Source: Aquabacter spiritensis (GTDB taxonomy: Bacteria > Pseudomonadota > Alphaproteobacteria > Rhizobiales > Xanthobacteraceae). From it: a DNA stretch of 64,000 bases. The stretch spans positions 186,001-250,000 of the forward strand of contig NZ_SMAI01000004.1 in NCBI RefSeq assembly GCF_004346185.1. Reading direction: 5' to 3'. Positions 16,183-25,191 of this stretch are shown piece by piece; the stretch's first letter is position 1; every line of letters begins with the position of its first letter. The notes under the pieces are model-generated. The model searched no databases, was not told the origin of the DNA, and saw only the letters and a program-made list of their open reading frames with translations. Both the position numbers and the translations under genes were made by a program.

Positions 16183-16230
16183 GGCGGGGATATAGGACGC
16201 CGCGCGGCGGAGGGGAACAGCCGCGCCGGT

Positions 16231-16596
16231 TCAGTCGCAGGGGCGCAGCGCCACCGGGTCCGCGTCGGCGGGGACGAAATCGGACATCGGCCGGCATTGG
16301 CCCGCAATGCACACGCGGTAATCGGCGGTCGCCCCGGAGCGGCGCAGGATCAGTTCCGCCTGCGGCGCGAGCGCGGGATGGGCGATGTAGCGCCCGTCCC
16401 GCAGCACCGCGTCGGGCGGCGGCTCCATGCCGGCGCCGGAGCCGGAGATGCGCATTTCGGCGAGGACCAGACCGGCCGGAGTGGCGCGCCAGTCTTCCTC
16501 CCACACGGTCTTCTGCACCGAATGGGTCCAGGCCAGGGTCAAGGCGGCGGCGAGCCGGACGCTGGTTCCCGCCGCGACGAGGCAGATCAGGCTCAC
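16231..16596 (-). CDS. DUF1850 protein, TAXI-TRAP transporter accessory
   Basis: This 121-residue protein has a hydrophobic N-terminal segment (about residues 4-22) and the DUF1850 domain, with EEDWRATPAGLVLAEMRI and a C-terminal Cys pair in VCIAGQCRPMSDF. DUF1850 genes regularly follow fused TRAP permease genes; their role is unknown and may be in assembly or regulation of the transporter. The start GTG overlaps the permease stop as GTGA, indicating translational coupling. I chose it over the longer open frame because that frame simply runs antiphase through the permease gene. Confidence 0.8.
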   Translation of the reverse strand: MSLICLVAAGTSVRLAAALTLAWTHSVQKTVWEEDWRATPAGLVLAEMRISGSGAGMEPPPDAVLRDGRYIAHPALAPQAELILRRSGATADYRVCIAGQCRPMSDFVPADADPVALRPCD

Positions 16597-18722
16597 GCCC
16601 GACGCGCCGCCTCGGGCGCCGCCCGCTTGGTGCGCCAATAATGCCAGGCGAGGAAGGCGATCGCGGCGGCGAAGCCGATCTCGTCGGTCAGCGGCAGAGC
16701 GGCGATGAGGGTGGCGGCGGCGCCGAAGGCGATCAGGCGTTCGACCAGGCTGATCGGTCCCAGGAGATAGCCGGTCGCGGTGCCGGCCCAGAGGATGATG
16801 GCGAGGACCGCTTTCACGGTGACATAGGCCACCGCCGGCCAGAAGCCGATCACCGCGGCCATCGGGTCGCCGTCCTGCAGCATGAGGGCGGGGGCATAGA
16901 CCGCCATGAACGGCACGACATAGCCGGCGACCGCGATCCGGGTGGCGGTGACCGCGATGAGCTGCCCCGACACGCCCGCGATCGGCGCCGCGGCGAAGGC
17001 GGCCAACGCCACCGGCGGGGTCAGGTCCGCCATGATGCCGAAATAGAATACGAACATGTGGCTGACGATCAGCGGCACGCCGAGCGACAGCAGCGCCGGC
17101 CCGGCGATCGCGGCGGTGATGATGTAGTTCGGGATCGTCGGCAGGCCCATGCCGAGCAGCAGGCACGCGATCATGGTCAGGATCAGCGAGAGCATCAGCG
17201 AGTTCTCGCCGACCGCGACCACGAAGGTGGCGAAGGTGGTGGCGACGCCGGTCAGCGTGAAGACGCCGATCATGGTGCCGACCAAAGCGCAGGCGACGCC
17301 CACCGGCAGCGCGTTGCGGGCGCCCTCGGCCATGCTGTCGAGGCTGATCTGAAGGGTCTCGCGCCCGCCTTTCATGAAGGCCAGAATCACGACGAGGACG
17401 GCGATGGTGAGCGCGACGATGTTGATGCCGAACTCGAAGAAGCTCGCCGAAATGATTCCGAGAACCACCCAGAACACCACGCGGAGCGCGGTGACGTTGA
17501 GGCGGCGGGCGATCGGCGTGCCGAGCACGATCATCGCGGTGAGCGCCAGCCCGACCGTGCCGGCGAACAGCGGCGTGTAGCCGGAAAACAGCATCCAGAC
17601 CAGGACGGCGAGCGGGGCGAGCAGGTACCAACGCTGCGTGAACGCCTTCCAGGCGCTCGGGCATTCGGACTTCGGCAGGCCGACCAGACCGTGCTTGCAG
17701 GCCTCCAGATGGACCATGCAGAAGACGGTGAAGAAATAGAGCATCGCCGGAATGATCGCGGCGGTGGCGATGTCGGCATAGGGAACGTCGATGGTCTCCG
17801 CCATGATGAAGGCGACCGCGCCCATCACCGGCGGCATGATCTGCCCGCCCATCGAGGCGGTGGCCTCCACCGCGCCGGCAAAGGCGGGCTTGTAGCCGAA
17901 CTTCTTCATCAGCGGGATGGTGAACTGGCCGGTCGTCACCACGTTGGCGACGCCGGATCCGTTGATCGTGCCCATCAAAGCGGAGGAGACCACCGACACC
18001 TTGGCCGGGCCGCCGCGGGTGTGGCCCACCGTGCCCATGGCGAAGTCGTTGAACAGCTGGATCATCCCCGCCCGTTCCAGGAACGAGCCGAACAGGATGA
18101 ACAGGAAGATGAAGGAGGAGGAGACGTAGGTCGGCGTGCCGTAAATGCCCTCGGTGCCGAGGAACATCTGGTCGACGACCTGGGAATAGTCGAACGGCCG
18201 GTGATCGAGCGGGGCGGGCAGGTATTCGCCGAACAGGCCGTAGAGCAGAAAGCCGCCGCAGATGATCGGCAGCGACGCCCCCATCAGGCGCCGCGCGCCC
18301 TCGAACACCAGAATCACCGCGATCGTGCCGACCACGATGTCCATCATGTTGGGATCGCCCGCGCGCTGGATCAGCGCCACGTAGAACACCCAATGATAGA
18401 GGCCGACCGCGAAGGAGAGCAGGCCGAGCCCCCAGAGCACCGTGCGCATCGGTCCGCGCGCGTGGTTGCCGGCGATCGTGAACACCATCAGCAGCAGGAA
18501 GCCGACATGGACCGAGCGCACGATCTGGCTCGCCAGCGGGCTCCAGGCGGCGGTGATGAGCTGGAAGGTGGAGAAGGCGACGGCGATCCAGAACACCGCC
18601 TTGCCGAGGGCGCCGGGTCCCCAGGCGAGGTCCATCATCGCGTCGTCGACCACGACATGGGCTTCATTCTTGGCCGGGGCGGGGGCCACGGAGGACGGTG
18701 TCGCGGACATCGGCGGTGCCAT
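16593..18722 (-). CDS. TRAP transporter fused permease (4TM/12TM)
   Basis: The 709-residue protein fuses the small (DctQ-like, residues about 30-190) and large (DctM-like, about 200-700) TRAP membrane subunits. Signature segments include GTINGSGVANVVTTGQFTIP in the large domain and MGLPTIPNYIITAAIAGPAL further on, typical of TAXI-type systems. It would use an ion gradient to import the substrate delivered by the periplasmic binding protein encoded upstream. The gene lies 125 bases downstream of the binding-protein gene, with two strong hairpins in between, and overlaps the DUF1850 gene by four bases. Confidence 0.92.
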   Translation of the reverse strand: MAPPMSATPSSVAPAPAKNEAHVVVDDAMMDLAWGPGALGKAVFWIAVAFSTFQLITAAWSPLASQIVRSVHVGFLLLMVFTIAGNHARGPMRTVLWGLGLLSFAVGLYHWVFYVALIQRAGDPNMMDIVVGTIAVILVFEGARRLMGASLPIICGGFLLYGLFGEYLPAPLDHRPFDYSQVVDQMFLGTEGIYGTPTYVSSSFIFLFILFGSFLERAGMIQLFNDFAMGTVGHTRGGPAKVSVVSSALMGTINGSGVANVVTTGQFTIPLMKKFGYKPAFAGAVEATASMGGQIMPPVMGAVAFIMAETIDVPYADIATAAIIPAMLYFFTVFCMVHLEACKHGLVGLPKSECPSAWKAFTQRWYLLAPLAVLVWMLFSGYTPLFAGTVGLALTAMIVLGTPIARRLNVTALRVVFWVVLGIISASFFEFGINIVALTIAVLVVILAFMKGGRETLQISLDSMAEGARNALPVGVACALVGTMIGVFTLTGVATTFATFVVAVGENSLMLSLILTMIACLLLGMGLPTIPNYIITAAIAGPALLSLGVPLIVSHMFVFYFGIMADLTPPVALAAFAAAPIAGVSGQLIAVTATRIAVAGYVVPFMAVYAPALMLQDGDPMAAVIGFWPAVAYVTVKAVLAIILWAGTATGYLLGPISLVERLIAFGAAATLIAALPLTDEIGFAAAIAFLAWHYWRTKRAAPEAARRA

Positions 18723-18768
18723 TTCGAGAGGAGCGCCGCCCCAAGAGGAGGCGGCGCGAACCGGGGGG

Positions 18769-18829
18769 CCGCGCCGCGAGCGGCGCGGTGAGAAGGTGAC
18801 GCGCCGCGGGCGGCGCGCCGGAGGTCACC
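18769..18829 (-). promoter_or_regulatory. Two intercistronic hairpins in the TRAP operon
   Basis: An 8-bp perfect hairpin (18769-18776 with 18781-18788) is followed by a compound hairpin. The second has GGTGAC (18795-18800) pairing with GTCACC (18824-18829) around the inner stem 18801-18806 with 18811-18816. They lie between the binding-protein and permease genes. Such structures often protect the upstream mRNA end and lower downstream expression, which would fit a high binding-protein to permease ratio; that role is inferred. Confidence 0.55.
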
Positions 18830-18847
18830 CGGACACAGGCAGGAGCG

Positions 18848-19789
18848 TCAGTTGGTGACGCCCTTTTCCTTGAAATACTTCGCCGCGCCGGGATGGAACG
18901 GCACGGGCGAGCCCTTCATGGCGTTCTCGACCTTGATCGACTTGGCGGCGGCGTGGGCCGCGGCGAGTTCGCCGAGATTGTCGTAGATCGCCTTGGTCAT
19001 GGCATAGACCGCCTCGTCCGAGAGATCGGCGCGGGTAACGAGGAAGTTGGGCACGGCGGCGGTGGCGACGTCGGCGGTCTGGCCCTCATAGGTCTTGGCC
19101 GGGATGGTGGTCGCGAGATAGGGCGCCCCCACTTTCTCGATCACCGCGGCGGGAACCTCGACGACGGTGATCGGCACCGAATTGGCGAGGTCCTTGATCG
19201 AGGCGACGCCGAGGCCGGCGGACTGCAGGGTGGCGTCGAGCTGGCGGTTCTTCATCAGCTCCACCGATTCCGCGAACGGCAGATATTCCACCTTGCCGAG
19301 ATCCTCGTATTTGATCCCGGCGGCGTTGAGGATCGCGCGGGCGTTCAGCTCGGTGCCCGACTTCGGCGCGCCGACCGACAGGCGCTTGCCCTTCAGATCG
19401 GCGAGCGTCTTGATGCCGCTGTCCTTGGACGCGACGATCTGGATGTAGTTGGGATAGATGCCGCCGAGCGCGCGCACCTTGGTGAGCGGCGCCTTGAAGC
19501 CGGCTTCCTCCTTGCCCGCCGCGCCGTCCGCGAGGCTGTCGGCCAGCGTGAAGGCGATCTCGCCTTTGCCACCCTGGATGAGAACCAGATTTTCGACCGA
19601 GGCCTTGGTCGCCTGAACCGAGGGGCGGGTGTCCTTGACCTTCTCGGTCAGCACCTTGGAGATGGCGACGCCGAGCGGATAATAGACGCCCGAGGTTCCG
19701 CCGGTGAGGATGTTGACGAATTCCGCCTTGGCGGCGACCGGGGCCACCACGATGGCGGCCGAAAGCGCGATGCTGGCAAGTCTGAACAT
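18848..19789 (-). CDS. TAXI family TRAP transporter solute-binding protein
   Basis: The 313-residue precursor has a signal peptide (cleavage near AAKAEF) and the TAXI domain. It opens with the family signature ILTGGTSGVYYPLG and continues with LKGKRLSVGAPKSGTE and the mid-domain QSAGLGVASIKDLAN. TAXI proteins bind small organic acids such as glutamate or 2-oxoglutarate in the few studied cases; the substrate here is unknown. The ATG at 19789 has GGAGG at eight bases; the longer frame upstream is without coding character. It is the first gene of the TAXI-TRAP operon. Confidence 0.92.
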   Translation of the reverse strand: MFRLASIALSAAIVVAPVAAKAEFVNILTGGTSGVYYPLGVAISKVLTEKVKDTRPSVQATKASVENLVLIQGGKGEIAFTLADSLADGAAGKEEAGFKAPLTKVRALGGIYPNYIQIVASKDSGIKTLADLKGKRLSVGAPKSGTELNARAILNAAGIKYEDLGKVEYLPFAESVELMKNRQLDATLQSAGLGVASIKDLANSVPITVVEVPAAVIEKVGAPYLATTIPAKTYEGQTADVATAAVPNFLVTRADLSDEAVYAMTKAIYDNLGELAAAHAAAKSIKVENAMKGSPVPFHPGAAKYFKEKGVTN

Positions 19790-19916
19790 TGGCGATCCTC
19801 CCTGTCTGTCAGCTTGCCGCGAGGCTAACGCCTTTGCCGCCAAAGGCCAGAGGTTTTGACCGCGACGAAAGTCGAATCTTCCGCTGGGGAAGATGGGGCG
19901 GGATCCGCGCCGGGGC

Positions 19917-21185
19917 TCAGAAATCCTTCTTCGGCACCGCGCCGCGCTGCACCGCCTTGGCCGAAAAGATCTCGAACAGCCCGGCATTGCGGGCGCAGCC
20001 GTCGAGCGCGGAGGAGGGGCTGACGGCGATGCTGTATTTGGTCGAGGAGAGCATTGCGGGGAATTCCGTCATGGCCTCGTCCCACAGCGCATTGAGGTTC
20101 GTCTCGCTCTTATAGGCCGCTTCGAGCGCGCTCATGCGCCGGCGGAACGCGGCCATCTGGCCCTCGGTGAAGGGCGGGCCGCTGACTTCCTGGAACGCCT
20201 GGGTGCAGGCGAGCACGCGGGCATAGAGGGTGTAGGTGTATTTGAGCTTGCTGATCTGGTCGGAGCGCGCCTTTTCGGTCTCGGCGCCGACCAGGCTCGG
20301 CAGGTCCTTGGCGTTCCATTGGCTGCGCAGCGTCACCAGAGCGGCGGGGGGCAGGGCGATCTTGCGGGCGGCGCGGGCGAGCGCGGGATAATCGAGCGTG
20401 CGCAGCATTTCGGCCGCGTCCAGCGCCGCCTGGACCAAAGCGGGCTGGGACAATTGCTTGACGCGGAAGCAGTCGGAGCGCTCCGCCGTGGGATAGCGCA
20501 GCCGCGGCGCGGCGGTCTTGTCGGCGTCCGGCAGGCTGCGCAGCGCCGTCTCGACCGCCTCGTAGAAGCCGTGCAGCGCGAGGCAGGTCGATTTCAGCTC
20601 GCCCGGCTCGAGCTTCGCCGCGCCGGCCGCCTTGAGCCGGGCGAGGGCGGCGTCGTAGCCGGCCGCCTGGAGGCAGCGCAGCAGGCTCTCGCGGCTGAGG
20701 CCGTCGAGATCGATCTCCACGGCATAGCGGCGCCCGGAAATCTCCGCCGCCAGATATTGGGTCGCGGCGGCCTGGAGCAAAGCGATCTGGGCGAGGCCGG
20801 TGAGCGCCTTGGTCTGCTCGGCGAAGTCCGCGCGTCCCGCCGGATCGAGATCGGCGGTGACGAGGAAGAAGCCGCCCGCGGCCCGGTCGGGCGTGTAGCG
20901 CCACTGGCTCGGGAAGGCGATGATGCCGGGCGCGCTGCCTTTGTCGATGAAGGTGGCGGCGAGGATCACGTCGAGGCCGGAAAACAGCGCCACCGCCTCG
21001 AGCGTGCCGCCGCCGACCCGCGACGTGTCGACCAGCGGGCCGATCATGCCGTCGGCGCGGCAGACATAGGCGAAGCCGATCGTGCCTTCGGCGCTCTTGG
21101 AGAGCGGCAGGGAGACCGTGTCCGCCGCGGCGCGGGCGGGCAGGCCCAAGGCCAGAACGAATACGCAGACAAGCACGCGCCACAT
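19917..21185 (-). CDS. Secreted protein of unknown function
   Basis: I do not recognise this family. The 422-residue product has a clear signal peptide (MWRVLVCVFVLALGLPARAAA) and is then mostly alpha-helical in character, without membrane segments. Cysteines occur at CRADG, LRCLQ, STCLA, SDCFR, LACTQ and DGCAR. They are well spaced and could form periplasmic disulfides. Two long helical stretches near residues 240-300 and 340-390 have a TPR-like or coiled appearance but no repeat I can define. It lies 127 bases upstream of the TAXI binding-protein gene on the same strand and 130 bases downstream of the TctC-like gene, so a link to transport is only positional. Confidence 0.7.
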   Translation of the reverse strand: MWRVLVCVFVLALGLPARAAADTVSLPLSKSAEGTIGFAYVCRADGMIGPLVDTSRVGGGTLEAVALFSGLDVILAATFIDKGSAPGIIAFPSQWRYTPDRAAGGFFLVTADLDPAGRADFAEQTKALTGLAQIALLQAAATQYLAAEISGRRYAVEIDLDGLSRESLLRCLQAAGYDAALARLKAAGAAKLEPGELKSTCLALHGFYEAVETALRSLPDADKTAAPRLRYPTAERSDCFRVKQLSQPALVQAALDAAEMLRTLDYPALARAARKIALPPAALVTLRSQWNAKDLPSLVGAETEKARSDQISKLKYTYTLYARVLACTQAFQEVSGPPFTEGQMAAFRRRMSALEAAYKSETNLNALWDEAMTEFPAMLSSTKYSIAVSPSSALDGCARNAGLFEIFSAKAVQRGAVPKKDF

Positions 21186-21315
21186 CGCCGTTCGACCTCA
21201 AGCTGAAACTTGAGCGGAAGCTGGCACGGGACCAACGCGGGAGCAAGTGCCCGGCGCGTGCGCCGGGCCGGGCGGCCTTGGGGCCGGGCTTAGGCGGGGT
21301 TCGCGCGCCCGCGCC

Positions 21316-22293
21316 TCATTCCGGCTCGATGCCGGCGGCCTTGGTGATTTCGGCCCATTTCTTGGTCTCGGACTGGACGAAGGCGGCGAGCTGGGCGGGG
21401 GTCGAGGAGGAGGGCTCGATGCCCGCGCTGACCAGCGCCGCGGCGACGGTCTTGTCGCCCATCGCCGTCACCAGCGCCTTGTTCAGCGTGGCGACGACGT
21501 CCGCGGGGGTCTTGGCCGGGGCGAAGGCGGCGAACCAGGCGGTCAGCTCGTAGCCGGCGATGCCGGCCTCCCGCATGGTCGGCAGATTGGGCGCGAGCGC
21601 CGAGCGCTCCGCGCTCGACACGCCGAGCGCCTTCAGCTTGCCGGCGCGGGCGGCGGGCAGGGTGGTCGAGATGTCGGCGAACATCAGGCTGATCTGCCCG
21701 CCGAGCAGGTCGCTCACCGCCTGGGGATTGGACTTGTAGGGGACATAGAGGATGTCGACGCCGGCCTGCGACTTCAGCATCTCCACCGCCAGACGCGAGG
21801 AGGTGGAGCCGGCGCCGAAGCTCAGCTTGCCGGGATTGGCCTTGGCATAGGCGATCAGTTCCTGGGTGGTCGCCACCGGCACCGCGGGATTGACCACCAG
21901 AGCGAGGGTGATGGTGCCGAGCGTGGTGATCGGCTCGAAATCCTTGACGTGGTCGTAGGACAGCTTTTTCACCAGCGCCTGGTTGGAGGCGTGGGTGGAA
22001 TTGGAGGTGATGAGCACGGTGTAGCCGTCCGGCGCCGCGCGGGCGACCTGGGAGGCGGCGATCTGGCCGTTGGCGCCCGGCACATTCTCCACCACGACCG
22101 GCTGGCCGAGCTGCTGCGACACGCTCTGGCCGACCACGCGGGCGAGCGTGTCGGTGGCGCTGCCGGCGCTGAACGGCACGACGAAGCGGATGCTCTTGGT
22201 CGGGAAGGTCTCGGCGCCGGCCGGCACCGCGCCGGCGAGCAGCAAAGCGAGGCCGCCGGCGAGGCCGGCACGGCGTGTGATCGAAATCGGCAT
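21316..22293 (-). CDS. Tripartite tricarboxylate transporter (TctC/Bug) binding protein
   Basis: The 325-residue precursor has a signal peptide (cleavage near GAETFP) and the Bug/TctC domain. Family segments are IRFVVPFSAGSATDTLARVVG, VVENVPGANGQIAA, and GAGSTSSRLAVEMLK. Such proteins bind carboxylic acids in the periplasm. No TctA or TctB membrane gene is adjacent, so it is an orphan binding protein, as is common for this family. GGAAAC seven bases before the ATG is a plausible ribosome-binding site. It follows the AtuA-like pair by 35 bases and is probably in the same operon. Confidence 0.9.
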   Translation of the reverse strand: MPISITRRAGLAGGLALLLAGAVPAGAETFPTKSIRFVVPFSAGSATDTLARVVGQSVSQQLGQPVVVENVPGANGQIAASQVARAAPDGYTVLITSNSTHASNQALVKKLSYDHVKDFEPITTLGTITLALVVNPAVPVATTQELIAYAKANPGKLSFGAGSTSSRLAVEMLKSQAGVDILYVPYKSNPQAVSDLLGGQISLMFADISTTLPAARAGKLKALGVSSAERSALAPNLPTMREAGIAGYELTAWFAAFAPAKTPADVVATLNKALVTAMGDKTVAAALVSAGIEPSSSTPAQLAAFVQSETKKWAEITKAAGIEPE

Positions 22294-22328
22294 TTTGTTT
22301 CCTCTAGTGTTTTAAGTCGTTTTGGATG

Positions 22329-22733
22329 TCAGGTGGTCTTGAACGCGGCTTCCAAAGCGCGGAGCGGGTCCTCGGGGGCGGCCGGAAGGTCGCGCAGCGC
22401 GGCGAGGATCGCGGCGCTCGGTGCCAGTTCCAGAGCGAGGAGATGGAAGGACAGCGACTTGCCGTGGCCGTCGAGGCCGAGCGAGGCGTTGACGCCGCCG
22501 TCGAGCACGTCGTCGAGCACGAAATTGAAGGCGGCGAGGTTCGGCAGGTCATAGCGCACCACGCGCGACGGCCGGCGCGCCGCGAAATGGGCGGCGACGC
22601 GCGCCGGGGTGAGCCCCTCCGCCAGAACCGGAAAGGCGCGCGGCGTGCGGCAGATCACGGCGATGTTCAGCCGGTTGCCCTTGTCGCCGGTGCGGGCGAA
22701 AGCGAGCTGGCGCAGCAGGATCGGGCCGGTCAT
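22329..22733 (-). CDS. AtuA-like ferredoxin-fold small subunit
   Basis: The 134-residue protein matches the small ferredoxin-fold family that follows DUF1446/AtuA genes. The core motif is LAFARTGDKGNRLNIAVI near the N-terminus, followed by YDLPNLAAFNFVLDDVLDGGVNASLGLDGHGKSLSFHLL. In Pseudomonas the equivalent region is the C-terminal part of AtuA, so here AtuA is split in two. Function is not established biochemically. Its ATG overlaps the stop of the upstream DUF1446 gene as ATGA, so the two are translationally coupled and are likely subunits of one complex. Confidence 0.82.
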   Translation of the reverse strand: MTGPILLRQLAFARTGDKGNRLNIAVICRTPRAFPVLAEGLTPARVAAHFAARRPSRVVRYDLPNLAAFNFVLDDVLDGGVNASLGLDGHGKSLSFHLLALELAPSAAILAALRDLPAAPEDPLRALEAAFKTT

Positions 22734-24103
22734 CGGGGCGCTCCGTAAAGTTCGGCGCGCGGCGCGGAAAACTCCCGCTCCACCAGGCAGGAGGCGCTTG
22801 CGAGGCGCGGCACGAGATGGCGCCGCACCCCCGCACCGCCCGCCGGGCCGGCGCAATAGAGCCCCTCGACCTCGTCGAGCAGCAGATCGAGCGCCGCGCC
22901 GTCCTCCGACTGGGCGGCGAAGCGCAGCCGCACGTCATCGGCGGCGGCGGACGGGAACAAAGCGCCGAGGGTCGCGCCGGGCGTGTCGTTGAACAGGCTG
23001 GCGATGCCGATGGCGTCGATCCGCAGCGCGAGGCCGGGTGCGCGCCGTGCCATGCGCGCGCGGATCACGTCGGCGGCGAGCCGGGCGCGGGCGGCGGCGT
23101 TCGGGCCGGCATAGGAAATCTCGGCCTCGGCGAGAAAGCCCGCCGCGAAGCAGACCGTCGCCTTCAAGGTGTCCGGCCGGGGTTTTCCGCGCGCGCCGCT
23201 GACTTTTACCCGGTCCGGGCCGATCGCGGCCACCGCCACCCCGGTCAGGTCCATGACCACGTCGGGGGTCAGATAGGCCGCCGGATCGTGGATCTCGTAG
23301 AGCATCTGCTCGATCACCGTGAACCGGTCGATCCGGCCGCCGGTGCCGGCGGGCTTGGTGAGGACGAAGCTGCCGTCGCGGGCGATTTCGGCGATCGGGT
23401 AGCCGATTTCGGCGAGGCCGGGCACGTCCTTGATGCCGGGATCGGCGAAATAGCCGCCGGAGACCTGGCTGCCGCATTCCAGGAGGTGGCCGGCGAGGGT
23501 GCCGGCGGCGAGCAGGTCCCAGTCCGTATCGCCCCAGCCGAAGGCATGGATCAGCGGCCCGAGCGCCAGCGCGGGATCGGCGACGCGCCCGGTGACGACG
23601 ATGTCGGCGCCGAGATCGAGCGCCTCGGCAATGGCACCGGCGCCGATATAGGCATCCGCCGAGGTGATGGCGCTGCGCCCGGCGAGCAGCGTGCCGCCGG
23701 TCTCGCGCGCCGCGAGATCCGCCGGGCCGAGCCGGGCGGTGAGGTCCGAGCCGGTGACGACGCCGATGCGCGGCGACAGGCCGGCGGCCTGGGCGAGGGC
23801 GGCGAGGCGCGCCGCCGCGGCCTCGGGATTGGCGGCGCCGAAATTGCCGACGATGCGGATGCCGGCTTCGAGGCAGGTCGCGAGCACCGGCGCGATCAGC
23901 TTCTCCATCGCCGGGCTGTAGCCCTTCGCCGGATCGGCGCGGCGCGCCAGCTGGCACAGCGCGAGGGTGCGCTCGGCGAGGGTCTCGAAGATCAGGAAGC
24001 GGGGGCCGTCGAGCTGCGCCAGAGCGGCGGCGACGGGGATCGCGGCATCCGTTCGGTCGCCGGCAAAGCCCGCGCCGGAGCCGATGCGCACCATGTCCAC
24101 CAT
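22730..24103 (-). CDS. AtuA family protein (DUF1446)
   Basis: The 457-residue protein is a DUF1446/AtuA family member. Conserved segments are RIGSGAGFAGDRTDAA at the start, FETLAERTLALCQ, and IVVTGRVADPALALGPLIHAFGW in the middle. AtuA was named for acyclic terpene utilisation in Pseudomonas, but most members, including those next to Bug proteins and LysR regulators, are of unknown role. The neighbourhood suggests catabolism of an imported carboxylic acid. GGAGG lies seven bases upstream of the ATG. The gene diverges from the LysR regulator across 104 bases, the usual arrangement for LysR-controlled operons. Confidence 0.82.
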   Translation of the reverse strand: MVDMVRIGSGAGFAGDRTDAAIPVAAALAQLDGPRFLIFETLAERTLALCQLARRADPAKGYSPAMEKLIAPVLATCLEAGIRIVGNFGAANPEAAAARLAALAQAAGLSPRIGVVTGSDLTARLGPADLAARETGGTLLAGRSAITSADAYIGAGAIAEALDLGADIVVTGRVADPALALGPLIHAFGWGDTDWDLLAAGTLAGHLLECGSQVSGGYFADPGIKDVPGLAEIGYPIAEIARDGSFVLTKPAGTGGRIDRFTVIEQMLYEIHDPAAYLTPDVVMDLTGVAVAAIGPDRVKVSGARGKPRPDTLKATVCFAAGFLAEAEISYAGPNAAARARLAADVIRARMARRAPGLALRIDAIGIASLFNDTPGATLGALFPSAAADDVRLRFAAQSEDGAALDLLLDEVEGLYCAGPAGGAGVRRHLVPRLASASCLVEREFSAPRAELYGAPR

Positions 24104-24207
24104 CCCGCGTCCTCCGTGCCGTCCCTCTGCGGGGACGTTCGGGAAGGCTGGGGGAAGATATTCATCGCGTCAAATAATGTGTATATATGATTTCATAGGA
24201 TGAACAT
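24104..24207. promoter_or_regulatory. Divergent promoter region, probable LysR site
   Basis: This 104-base region between the divergent AtuA operon and LysR gene contains an AT-rich stretch (about 24158-24205) unlike the surrounding DNA. TTCAT near 24161 and ATGAA near 24200 form an outer interrupted dyad, and several T-N11-A spacings typical of LysR boxes are possible. The exact site cannot be fixed by eye. Confidence 0.5.
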
Positions 24208-25137
24208 ATGAATCTCACGGTCCGCCAGCTCGAAGTCTTCGCTTGCGCCGCCCGCGCCATGAGCTTCACCCAGGCGGCGCAGCAGCTCGGCATTTCGCAG
24301 CCGGCTTTGTCCGAGAGCATCCGGCGCATGGAGACCGAGCTCGGCTTCCGCCTGTTCGACCGCACCACGCGCCGGCTCGCTCTGACCCAGCAGGGCCGCG
24401 CGCTCGCCGGCCTCGCGGAGGAGGTGGCGCGCGACGTCCGCGACGGGCTGCGCGACATCGCCGAGCGCGGCGGCCGCCGGCCGCGCGTGACCATCGCCCT
24501 TCTGCCCTCGATCGCCGCCGCGCTGCTGCCGGCGGCGGCGGACGCGCTGCGCCGTTCCTTTCCGGATGCCGAGCTTTCGGTCTGCGACGTGCCGCATGAA
24601 CGGGCGGTGGGGCTCGTCGAGGACGGCATCGCCGACATCGCCGTGACCATGCGGCCGGCCAGCGACCTGCTCGCCTATGAGCCGCTCGGTGCCGACCGGG
24701 CGCATCTCCTGATGCGGCGCGGCCATCCGCTCGCCGGGCGCGGGCCGATCGCCTGGGGCGCGCTGGCCGGGCACAGCTTCGTCGCGCTCGCCCGCAGCAC
24801 CTCGGTCCGCAAGCTGGTGGATGGCGGGCTCGCGGCGGCGGATGTCGCGGTGCAGCCGCGCTTCGAGGTCGAGCAGATCCCCTCCGCGGTCGCGCTCGTC
24901 GCGGCCGGCCTCGGCGTCACGGCTCTCCCGGAACTGACCTTCGCCATGTTCCCGCGCCAGGGCCTCGCGACGCGGCTGCTCGTCCGCCCCCAGGTGTCGC
25001 GCGCCTTCGGCCTGCTGACGCGCGCAGAGCGCGCGCTGTCGCCGGCCGCCGCATCTCTGGCGGCGGGCCTGCGGGCGGCGGCCAATGCATCGCGGCCATT
25101 GATCGGCGGCGGCCGGACGGCTACTCAGCCGGCATAG
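24208..25137 (+). CDS. LysR-type transcriptional regulator
   Basis: The 309-residue protein has the LysR N-terminal winged helix-turn-helix (residues 1-60: VRQLEVFACAARAMSFTQAAQQLGISQPALSESI in part). A linker helix and a periplasmic-binding-protein-like effector domain (about 90-300) follow. It is divergent from the AtuA/Bug operon and most likely controls it in response to the transported acid or a product. The downstream glycerate kinase gene begins 54 bases later on the same strand and may be co-regulated. Confidence 0.92.
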   Translation: MNLTVRQLEVFACAARAMSFTQAAQQLGISQPALSESIRRMETELGFRLFDRTTRRLALTQQGRALAGLAEEVARDVRDGLRDIAERGGRRPRVTIALLPSIAAALLPAAADALRRSFPDAELSVCDVPHERAVGLVEDGIADIAVTMRPASDLLAYEPLGADRAHLLMRRGHPLAGRGPIAWGALAGHSFVALARSTSVRKLVDGGLAAADVAVQPRFEVEQIPSAVALVAAGLGVTALPELTFAMFPRQGLATRLLVRPQVSRAFGLLTRAERALSPAAASLAAGLRAAANASRPLIGGGRTATQPA

Positions 25138-25191
25138 ACCGACCGCGCCCTCAGGGACCGGGATCTTCGCGAGGAGGCCGAGGGAGCAGCC

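Noticed and set aside
16641-18791. Plus-strand open frame of 716 codons opposite the TRAP permease
   Set aside because: Extremely charged shadow of a hydrophobic membrane protein, with no homology that I can see.
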